Positions 1 through 4,275 of a stretch of DNA of 6,141 bases are shown here, in pieces. The DNA is taken from the NCBI GenBank assembly GCA_036794395.1, contig DAIRGS010000391.1:1-6141 (forward strand), written 5' to 3'. The notes under the pieces were generated by a model, which saw nothing but the letters and a program-made list of their open reading frames with translations, was not told the DNA's origin and made no database searches. Every line of letters begins with the position of its first letter. Positions within the stretch are counted from its first letter, which is position 1. Source of the stretch: DASXMX01 sp036794395. GTDB taxonomy: Bacteria; Planctomycetota; Phycisphaerae; Tepidisphaerales; Tepidisphaeraceae. The position numbers and the translations under genes are program-made.

Positions 1-124
1 CCCCAAATCCACACCCCACACCCCCACCGCTTTCACGGTCTCGAAACCCCAAAGCCCCGTTTCGCCGCGACTCAACGAGGAGCGCTTTTCCCGCCATCAG
101 CCACTCCGCCCCAAGTCCCCGCCG

Positions 125-152
125 TTGTCAACTGTCCATTGTCAATTGTCCA
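125..152. repeat. Heptamer tandem array YTGTCMA x4
   Basis: Four consecutive 7-base units read TTGTCAA, CTGTCCA, TTGTCAA, TTGTCCA, so the array can also be seen as a 14-base unit repeated twice, followed by a further TTG. Function is unknown. It resembles the short-period intergenic arrays seen elsewhere in this window. Confidence 0.75.
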
Positions 153-173
153 TTGGTTCCCCGCGCCCCCACT

Positions 174-194
174 TTCCATTCTCCATTTTCCATT
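174..194. repeat. Heptamer tandem array YTCCATT x3
   Basis: Three consecutive 7-base units read TTCCATT, CTCCATT, TTCCATT. They lie 21 bases after the previous heptamer array but have a different sequence, so this is a separate array of the same period. No function can be assigned. Confidence 0.7.
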
Positions 195-302
195 CCAAGT
201 GCGCCATTCCCACCCCGTGACACTCCGTTAATCGGCCCGTTTTTGTCACGTTTCGTCCCATCTGTCACATTCCCGCTGCCCACTCCCGTCTACCGCCACA
301 AA

Positions 303-311
303 TGGTATGAT
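303..311 (+). promoter_or_regulatory. Candidate extended -10 promoter for the toxin-antitoxin operon
   Basis: The sequence TG-G-TATGAT is an extended -10 element (TGn followed by TATGAT, 5 of 6 matches to TATAAT). It lies about 26 bases before the preferred antitoxin start, giving a short leader. No good -35 hexamer is visible at the usual distance, which is compatible with an extended -10 promoter. The same bases contain upstream in-frame ATG codons at 307 and 310, which I therefore do not favour as starts. Confidence 0.4.
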
Positions 312-336
312 GCATTGGAAGGCAAAGGGATCTGCA

Positions 337-561
337 ATGGACCTCGAACGATTGATCACCATTGAGCCGGGCAAACGTGGCGGAAAACCCTGCATCCGCG
401 GCCTGCGAATCACAGTTTATGACGTGCTGGATTACCTCGCGTCGGACATGACCGAGGCGCAGATCCTTCATGACTTTCCTGATTTGACGCCGGAAGACAT
501 TCGTGCATGCCTGGCGTTCGCCGCGAATCGGGAACGACGACTGATGACATCACCCGGGTGA
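337..561 (+). CDS. DUF433 family antitoxin (VapB-like)
   Basis: This 74-residue protein matches the DUF433 family: a short N-terminal strand with 'I-x-I-E-P-G' (residues 7-12), the family signature G-K-P-C-I-R-G-L-R-I-T-V (16-27), and a helical region in which 'L-x-x-L/D-M-T-E-A-Q-I-L' and 'F-P-D-L-T-P-E-D-I-R-A-C-L' (34-59) form the HTH-like part. DUF433 proteins are usually antitoxins that bind DNA and neutralise a partner PIN-like toxin. The start at 337 is preferred over in-frame ATGs at 307 and 310 because the purine-rich AAGGGA at 325-330 is well spaced before it, and because the family homology begins at MDLERLITIE. The stop overlaps the start of the next gene (GTGA at 558-561), indicating translational coupling. 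By analogy with other pairs the operon is probably autorepressed. The family call is confident; the neutralising role is inferred from the pairing. Confidence 0.88.
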   Translation: MDLERLITIEPGKRGGKPCIRGLRITVYDVLDYLASDMTEAQILHDFPDLTPEDIRACLAFAANRERRLMTSPG

Positions 562-890
562 AACTGCTCCTCGATCAAAATCTCTCCCATCTTCTGGCGG
601 GCCGCCTGTGCGATGTGTTTCCCGGCTCGGCCCACGTCAGAGATTTTGGAATGCAAACCGTTGATGATCAGGTAGTTTGGGACTTCGCGCGCGATCACCA
701 ATTCGTGATCGTTTCCAAAGATGCTGATTTTCGCCAGATGAGCTTTCTGCACGGCGCGCCCCCGAAAGTCGTATGGCTGAATGTTGGCAACTGCTCAACA
801 ACGCAGGTTGAAGAAGTAATCAGGAAGCATGTGATCGGCCTGATTGCCTTTGAGCGCGATCAGGATGCTGCATTTCTGGTTCTTCCATGA
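558..890 (+). CDS. DUF5615 PIN-like toxin
   Basis: This 110-residue protein begins at a GTG overlapping the antitoxin stop by four bases. The GTG start gives V/M-K-L-L-L-D-Q-N-L-S at the N terminus, exactly the family's usual first residues; the frame stays open upstream, but that stretch is antisense-like filler overlapping DUF433. Visible motifs are D6-Q-N-L-S, H26-V-R-D29 (often followed by Gly), D36-D37, a central strand with S53-K-D55-A-D57-F, and the C-terminal block P68-P-K-V-V-W-L then G77-N-C-S-T. These Asp residues fit the acidic metal site of PIN/Mut7-C-like ribonucleases, so the likely activity is RNA cleavage, restrained by the upstream DUF433 protein. The length is normal for the family and no truncation or frameshift is seen. 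RNase activity is inferred from the fold; the family assignment is firm. Confidence 0.88.
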   Translation: MKLLLDQNLSHLLAGRLCDVFPGSAHVRDFGMQTVDDQVVWDFARDHQFVIVSKDADFRQMSFLHGAPPKVVWLNVGNCSTTQVEEVIRKHVIGLIAFERDQDAAFLVLP

Positions 891-946
891 GAATCTGAAT
901 TAGAGGCTCTTAATCATGCATGTCCGCATGCGGGTCTGGATTGGCG

Positions 947-974
947 TTGACACAAACCGACAGAGCCGTAAAAT
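947..974 (+). promoter_or_regulatory. Sigma-70-type promoter of the SAM riboswitch transcript
   Basis: A perfect TTGACA (-35) at 947-952 is followed after 16 bases by TAAAAT (-10, 5 of 6 consensus) at 969-974. The predicted start of transcription is near 981, about 20 bases before the first riboswitch stem, which is the expected geometry. It lies 56 bases after the toxin stop, so the riboswitch operon need not depend on the toxin-antitoxin promoter. Confidence 0.75.
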
Positions 975-1000
975 AACCCGCTCGGAAAACTGAATACTCG

Positions 1001-1137
1001 TTTCTTATCCAGAGTGGCTGAGGGTTGGGCCCTGTGACGCCACAGCAACCGCGTCGATCGCGATTACGCGATCGGCGGACTGGTGCTAACTCCTGCTCGT
1101 GTTGGCCGTTCGCGGCCAAGGCGGGGAAGATAAGAAG
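1001..1137 (+). promoter_or_regulatory. SAM riboswitch (S-box, SAM-I class)
   Basis: The conserved S-box core is clear. P1 is formed by TTCTTATC (1002-1009) and GATAAGAA (1129-1136). P2 is formed by GTGGC (1014-1018) and GCCAC (1039-1043), with the kink-turn-like CTGAGGG...CCCTGTGACGCC inside it. Next come the hallmark CAGCAACC (1043-1050), a long P3 (1052-1062 with 1067-1077, loop ATTA), the conserved GGTGCTAACTCC (1082-1093), and P4 (1092-1096 with 1121-1125, extended by TTGGCC/GGCCAA at 1102-1107 and 1114-1119). The RNA binds S-adenosylmethionine; SAM stabilises P1 and allows the downstream terminator to form. The 3' half of P1 (1129-1137) can instead pair with 1166-1174 as an antiterminator. 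Expression should therefore be on when SAM is scarce. The class call (SAM-I rather than SAM-IV) rests on the P2 kink-turn and the lack of an extra 3' pseudoknot domain; it is confident for the SAM clan and somewhat less so for the subclass. Confidence 0.93.
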
Positions 1138-1159
1138 TCGCTGAAAGCAGAACTTGCAC

Positions 1160-1189
1160 AAGCCTCTTCTTATTGGAAGAGGCTTTTTT
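1160..1189 (+). terminator. Intrinsic terminator of the SAM riboswitch
   Basis: AAGCCTCTTC (1160-1169) and GAAGAGGCTT (1176-1185) form a perfect 10-bp stem around a 6-base loop, followed by six T (1184-1189). Bases 1166-1174 of the stem and loop are complementary to the 3' half of riboswitch stem P1 (1129-1137, nine pairs including one G-U), and 1161-1163 can pair with 1140-1142. Terminator and antiterminator are thus mutually exclusive, as expected of a transcription-attenuating S-box. Confidence 0.92.
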
Positions 1190-1209
1190 GTTGGGTCAGT
1201 CGGCGGTGA

Positions 1210-1272
1210 GCAGTCGGCAGAGGGCAGGAAGAAGTAGCCGGTGGGATTCCGGGTTTTCTTCCTGCCGACTGC
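1210..1272 (+). repeat. Second hairpin in the thrC-like leader
   Basis: Downstream of the terminator, GCAGTC (1210-1215) plus GGCAGGAAGAA (1223-1233) is complementary to the continuous arm 1256-1272. This gives 17 base pairs with a 7-base bulge (1216-1222). GGCAG occurs twice in the 5' arm, so an alternative pairing (1210-1220 with 1262-1272) is also possible. The structure ends 11 bases before the ribosome binding site of the next gene and has no T-tract, so it is not a terminator. It may affect RNA stability, or be a dispersed repeat built on GCAGTCGGCAG. Confidence 0.6.
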
Positions 1273-1293
1273 ACACTGAAATTGGAGTGAACC

Positions 1294-2571
1294 ATGACCT
1301 ACGTTCTCGGATTAAAGTGCAAAGAGTGCGGGCATCGGACTGGGGTTTTGCCGGTGCATGTGTGCGAGGCGTGCTTTGGGCCTTACGAGGTGGAATACGA
1401 CTACGCGGCCATGGCGGGCAAGGTCACGCGGGAGAGCATCTCGCGCGGGCCGCGGAGTTTGTGGCGGTACAAGGATCTGCTGCCGGTCGATCAGCCGAAG
1501 GTTGGGTTTCATTCAGGCTTTACGCCGCTCAAGCGCGCCGATCGGCTGGCCAAGGAGCTGGGCTGCTCCGAGCTGTGGATCAAGGACGATTCGTGCAACT
1601 ACCCGACGTATTCATATAAAGAGCGCGTCGTCAGCGTCGCCATCAGCAAGGCGCTGGAGTTTGGGTTTGATACCGTTGGCTGCGCCAGCACGGGGAACCT
1701 GGCCAACAGCGTAGCCGCCCACGCGGCTCAGGCGGGGATTCGCTGCTTCGTCATGATTCCGCACGACCTGGAACAGGGCAAAGTGCTGGGGTCATTGGTG
1801 TTTGGGCCGACAATGGTGCGAATTCGGGGGAACTACGATGACGTGAACCGGCTGTGTACTGAGATCGCCGATAAGTACGGCTGGGCGATCGTGAATGTGA
1901 ATCTGCGGCCTTACTACACCGAAGGCGCCAAAACGTACGGCTTTGAGATCGCCGAGCAGTTGGGCTGGCGGCTGCCGAAGCACACGGTGGTGCCAACGGC
2001 CGGCGGAACGATTCTGCCCAAGGTCTACAAGGCGTATCAGGAATTCATCGAGCTGGGATTGGTTGAAGACAACGCCCCGAAGATTTACTCGGCCCAGGCC
2101 GCCGGGTGCAATCCGGTGGTGACGGCCATCCATAAGGGCATCGATATCATCGAGCCGCAGAAGCCCAATACGATTGCCAAGTCGATTGCCATCGGCAACC
2201 CCGCCGACGGGTATTACGTTTACCAGGCCGTCAAAGAATCGGGCGGCTGGGGCGAAAGCGCCACCGATCCGGAAATCATTGAAGCCATCAAACTGCTGGC
2301 CAAAACCGAGGGCATCTGGACCGAGCCAGCCGGCGGAACGACGCTGGCGGTCACGATCAAGCTGATTCAACAGGGCCGCATTCCGCGCGATGAATCGATC
2401 GTGGTAAGCATCACTGGCAACGGGCTCAAGACCCAGGAAGTGGTGATGAATGAACTGCCTTACCCGGCGGTCATCGAGCCGAAGCTGGCCGACTTCGATA
2501 AGCTGCTGGAGAAAGTGCCGGTCTTGGAGACTGTGGTGAAATCGGCGCCACGAACACCTGTTGGGGTTTAG
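1294..2571 (+). CDS. Threonine-synthase-like PLP enzyme under SAM control
   Basis: This 425-residue protein belongs to the threonine synthase branch of fold-type II PLP enzymes. The N terminus carries a zinc-ribbon-like cysteine set (C9, C12, C24, C27). F76-T-P-L precedes the active site. The PLP lysine is K109 within S-Y-K-E-R, where classical ThrC has S-F-K-D-R. The substrate/phosphate loop S132-T-G-N-L-A-N-S, the Gly-rich P-T-A-G-G-T (234-239) and the C-terminal T374-G-N-G-L-K-T are all present, so the enzyme should be active. Family chemistry is conversion of O-phosphohomoserine to threonine with release of phosphate. The start at 1294 has TGGAGTG (1283-1289) six to ten bases upstream and gives a family-typical N terminus. 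The SAM riboswitch upstream and the carrier and NIL genes downstream suggest a sulfur role, such as homocysteine formation. Annotation as plain threonine synthase is the conservative alternative, and I leave the symbol blank for that reason. Confidence 0.9.
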   Translation: MTYVLGLKCKECGHRTGVLPVHVCEACFGPYEVEYDYAAMAGKVTRESISRGPRSLWRYKDLLPVDQPKVGFHSGFTPLKRADRLAKELGCSELWIKDDSCNYPTYSYKERVVSVAISKALEFGFDTVGCASTGNLANSVAAHAAQAGIRCFVMIPHDLEQGKVLGSLVFGPTMVRIRGNYDDVNRLCTEIADKYGWAIVNVNLRPYYTEGAKTYGFEIAEQLGWRLPKHTVVPTAGGTILPKVYKAYQEFIELGLVEDNAPKIYSAQAAGCNPVVTAIHKGIDIIEPQKPNTIAKSIAIGNPADGYYVYQAVKESGGWGESATDPEIIEAIKLLAKTEGIWTEPAGGTTLAVTIKLIQQGRIPRDESIVVSITGNGLKTQEVVMNELPYPAVIEPKLADFDKLLEKVPVLETVVKSAPRTPVGV

Positions 2572-2583
2572 AGGAAGGCATGG

Positions 2584-2607
2584 AGGCACATAGGCACGAA
2601 GGCACGT
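2584..2607. repeat. Octamer tandem array AGGCACRN x3
   Basis: Three 8-base units read AGGCACAT, AGGCACGA, AGGCACGT, just after the stop of the thrC-like gene. The sequence resembles the CACGAAGG-type octamer array near the right end of the window (6016-6039), suggesting members of one intergenic repeat family. Confidence 0.65.
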
Positions 2608-2664
2608 AGGGGAGGAATTGGAGGATGAGTGGGTGAGGGCGTAAACCGGTGGACATTCCTCGAA

Positions 2665-2761
2665 AATCTTAATCTTAATCTCAATCCCAATCCTAATCTT
2701 TGCCGGAAGTTGGAGGCAGGAGAAGAGGATTAGGATTGGGATTTTGATTAGGATTAAGATT
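2665..2761. repeat. Large inverted repeat built of AATCYY / RRGATT hexamers
   Basis: The left arm (2665-2700) is six hexamers of form AATCYY: AATCTT twice, then AATCTC, AATCCC, AATCCT, AATCTT. The right arm (2726-2761) is six units of form RRGATT with one exception (TTGATT). The arms match as an inverted repeat at 32 of 36 positions; two of the mismatches become G-U pairs in RNA. The loop is 25 bases (2701-2725). The structure fills much of the 251-base spacer between the thrC-like gene and the sulfur carrier. It has no T-tract, so it is not a classical terminator, but so long a stem could cause attenuation, RNA processing or cruciform formation. Confidence 0.85.
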
Positions 2762-2822
2762 GCGGTCGGTTGGGGGCGCTAAGATAGGGCTGGAGATTCA
2801 CTTTCAGGAAAGAAGCAGAACA

Positions 2823-3098
2823 ATGAGCGTTAAGGTTCGGATTCCGTCGCCATTGAGAAGTTACACCAACGGCGTGGACGTGGTGCAGGCCGATGGCGTG
2901 AGCGTGGGCGAGGTGCTCAACAATCTCAAGGCCCAGGCCGGTGGTATTGAGACACGGCTGTTCAAGGGGCCGGGTGTTTTGAACCGGTTTGTGAACGTGT
3001 ATTTGAACGATGAGGACATCCGCTTCCTCAAGAACCTGGAGACGCCGGTGAAGGAAGGCGACGAGATCAGCATCGTGCCGGCGATCGCGGGGGGATAA
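2823..3098 (+). CDS. MoaD/ThiS family sulfur carrier protein
   Basis: This 91-residue protein has the ubiquitin-like beta-grasp pattern of MoaD/ThiS: V3-K-V-R-I-P-S-P-L-R at the N terminus, a central helix V28-x-E-V-L-N-N-L, F56-V-N-V-Y-L-N-D-E-D-I-R as the family's mid-protein strand and turn, and the C-terminal E78-G-D-E-I-S-I-V-P-A-I-A-G-G. It ends exactly at Gly90-Gly91 with no extra residue, so it can be adenylated and converted to a thiocarboxylate without prior trimming. I chose the ATG at 2823 because homology begins there and AGGAAAG (2806-2812) lies ten bases upstream; the frame is open to 2760 but that part is filler within the inverted repeat. No molybdopterin or thiazole gene is adjacent. 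Next to a ThrC-like PLP enzyme and a NIL protein, a sulfur-donor role in amino-acid synthesis (as for CysO or HcyS) is more likely than in molybdopterin. The partner is inferred from context. Confidence 0.92.
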   Translation: MSVKVRIPSPLRSYTNGVDVVQADGVSVGEVLNNLKAQAGGIETRLFKGPGVLNRFVNVYLNDEDIRFLKNLETPVKEGDEISIVPAIAGG

Positions 3099-3118
3099 CA
3101 GGGGTTTCGGAGTGCCGT

Positions 3119-3907
3119 ATGCCCAGCCCGTTTCCGGGAATGGATCCGTATTTGGAAGATCCGGCTTATTGGTCGGATTTTCATCATGAGTTCATCAGTG
3201 CGCTTCGTCAATCGATCGTGACGAATCTGCCGCCGAATTACGTGGCCAAGATCGATGAGCATGTGACGATTGTCGATCCCGAAGTCCGTAAAGAGCGGCT
3301 CGTCAAACCGGATGTCACCGTCACACACAAGGCCGGGGCTGGAAAGCGTGGAGGCACGGCAGTTGTCGAAGTTGACGATGAGCTTGAGCCCCAAACGCTT
3401 TCGAATGTTGTGTATCTCGATCCCATCACCCAGGGATATATCCAGATTCGGCGAAGGTCGGATCAGGCGCTGGTTACGGTCATTGAGGTTCTATCACCGG
3501 CAAATAAGAATGGTGGGCGTGGCCAGTATCTGGACAAGCGGGAGCTTTTGCTGAGGCAGCCGGTTGGGGTGGTTGAGCTGGATCTTCTGCGCGGGGGTGA
3601 TCGACTTGCGTTCAGTTCGTCATTGCCTGAAGGCGATTACCATGGATTCATCTCGCGAGCGGATCGAAGGCCGGGATGCGATGTATACTCCTGGAGCCTG
3701 CGACGGCGACTGCCGGTTCTTCCGATTCCCTTGAAACCTGAAGACGGCGATATCAAGGTCAATTTGCAGGACGCATTCAACACGGCATTCGAACGCGGTG
3801 GCTATGCCGGGATGATAGATTATTCGGCGCCGCCACCCGAGCCAAAGTTTTCGGATGAGGATCTGGAGTGGGTGCTTCGGATGGTGCGTGACGCGAAGGC
3901 GACATAA
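3119..3907 (+). CDS. DUF4058 family protein
   Basis: This 262-residue protein begins with the DUF4058 hallmark M-P-S-P-F-P-G-M-D-P-Y-L-E and matches the family throughout: H23-E-F (family H-x-x-F/L), K63-P-D65-V, I122-E-V-L-S-P-A-N-K130, Y137-L-D-K140-R, V152-E-L-D-L-L-R, S179-R-A-D-R-R-P-G, L199-P-V-L-P-I-P-L, and the C-terminal V214-N-L-Q...G-G-Y...D-Y. Length and ends are normal, so it is intact. The biochemical function is unknown. The spaced P-D...E-V-L-S-P...K residues look like those of PD-(D/E)XK or Uma2 (DUF820) proteins, which is my inference. GGAG at 3109-3112 is six bases before the ATG. It sits 20 bases after the sulfur carrier stop and 11 before the NIL gene start, so it is probably co-transcribed. 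DUF4058 is not otherwise known to me as a sulfur-metabolism gene, so it may be a passenger inserted between the two. Confidence 0.9.
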   Translation: MPSPFPGMDPYLEDPAYWSDFHHEFISALRQSIVTNLPPNYVAKIDEHVTIVDPEVRKERLVKPDVTVTHKAGAGKRGGTAVVEVDDELEPQTLSNVVYLDPITQGYIQIRRRSDQALVTVIEVLSPANKNGGRGQYLDKRELLLRQPVGVVELDLLRGGDRLAFSSSLPEGDYHGFISRADRRPGCDVYSWSLRRRLPVLPIPLKPEDGDIKVNLQDAFNTAFERGGYAGMIDYSAPPPEPKFSDEDLEWVLRMVRDAKAT

Positions 3908-3918
3908 GGAAGTGTGCG

Positions 3919-4179
3919 ATGGCAGATTCTAGTTATAGCAAGCGGTGCTGGTTTACGTTTCCGACTCGGACGCAGGTGGAGCAGCCGATCATCTGGCAGA
4001 TGAGCCGGAAGTTTCCGGATGTGAGTTTTGATATTCGCCAGGCAAGCGTGCAGAACGAGATTGGGATCATGGCGGTGTTACTGAAGGGAAGCGAAGGGGA
4101 GGTGAATGGGGCGATTCAGTTATTGAGGGAAAAGGGAGTGACGGTGGAGCCGATTGAGAAGAGCGTGGTGGAAGGATGA
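3919..4179 (+). CDS. Stand-alone NIL-domain protein
   Basis: This 86-residue protein consists of one NIL domain: W11-F-T-F-P, P23-I-I-W-Q-M (the 'P-I-I' helix), F32-P-D-V-S-F-D-I-R-Q-A-S-V, E47-I-G-I-M-A-V-L-L-K-G as the central strand, then A65-I-Q-L-L-R-E-K-G-V-T-V-E-P-I-E at the C-terminal helix and strand. NIL domains occur at the C terminus of the MetN subunit of methionine transporters, where they sense methionine, and in NIL-ferredoxin proteins tied to homocysteine synthesis. Here there is no ATPase or ferredoxin part, so it is probably a small regulatory or scaffold subunit acting with the ThrC-like enzyme and the sulfur carrier. AAGGAAG (3906-3912) is six bases before the ATG and overlaps the DUF4058 stop, indicating co-translation. 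The family is confident; the ligand and partner are inferred. Confidence 0.9.
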   Translation: MADSSYSKRCWFTFPTRTQVEQPIIWQMSRKFPDVSFDIRQASVQNEIGIMAVLLKGSEGEVNGAIQLLREKGVTVEPIEKSVVEG

Positions 4180-4193
4180 TCGCCGCTTTGCGG

Positions 4194-4270
4194 GGAATGA
4201 CGAAATTCGAAATTCGAATGACCCTTCGACCACGCTCAGGGCAGGCGAAACGGGGCAGGGTTCGTCATCC
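4194..4270. repeat. Composite intergenic repeat with terminal inverted repeats
   Basis: ATGACGAA (4197-4204) is the perfect reverse complement of TTCGTCAT (4261-4268), and the match extends to GGA/CC at the outer ends with one bulged base. Inside are the heptamers CGAAATT (4201-4207 and 4208-4214) and CGAATGA (4215-4221), then a segment containing CCTTCGACC and GCTCAGGGCAGGC, a pattern I recognise as a dispersed intergenic repeat in environmental bacteria. It fills the 96-base gap between two convergent genes and may serve as a two-way termination or stabilising structure. No transposase is present. Confidence 0.65.
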
Positions 4271-4275
4271 TTGGT

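Larger units (their letters stand above)
1..306. other. Gene-free C-rich spacer with heptamer arrays
   Basis: I see no convincing reading frame on either strand here. The plus strand is strongly C-rich and its possible translations are Pro/Ser/Arg-rich without recognisable motifs. The stretch contains two heptamer arrays (125-152 and 174-194) and three copies of the hexamer TGTCAC or its complement (217-222 as GTGACA, 244-249 and 263-268 as TGTCAC) before the toxin-antitoxin promoter. No RNA gene or CRISPR-like pattern was recognised. Confidence 0.6.

Noticed and set aside
918..931. Small hairpin GCATG/CATGC after the toxin gene as a terminator
   Set aside because: The stem is only five base pairs and no T-tract follows.
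910..1161. Minus-strand open frame of 83 residues over the leader
   Set aside because: It overlaps the promoter and riboswitch, which explain the sequence fully; no protein motif is visible.
1792..2589. Long minus-strand open frame of 265 residues
   Set aside because: It is fully antisense to the ThrC-like gene, which has clear family motifs; the antisense translation has no recognisable motif.
2665..2761. CRISPR array or telomere-like tract
   Set aside because: Units are 6 bases without spacers and are arranged as a single inverted pair inside an operon, so neither a CRISPR nor a chromosome end is supported.
2760..2822. Longer N terminus of the sulfur carrier (21 more residues)
   Set aside because: The extra residues come from the inverted repeat and leader, and both the family start and a suitable ribosome site support 2823.
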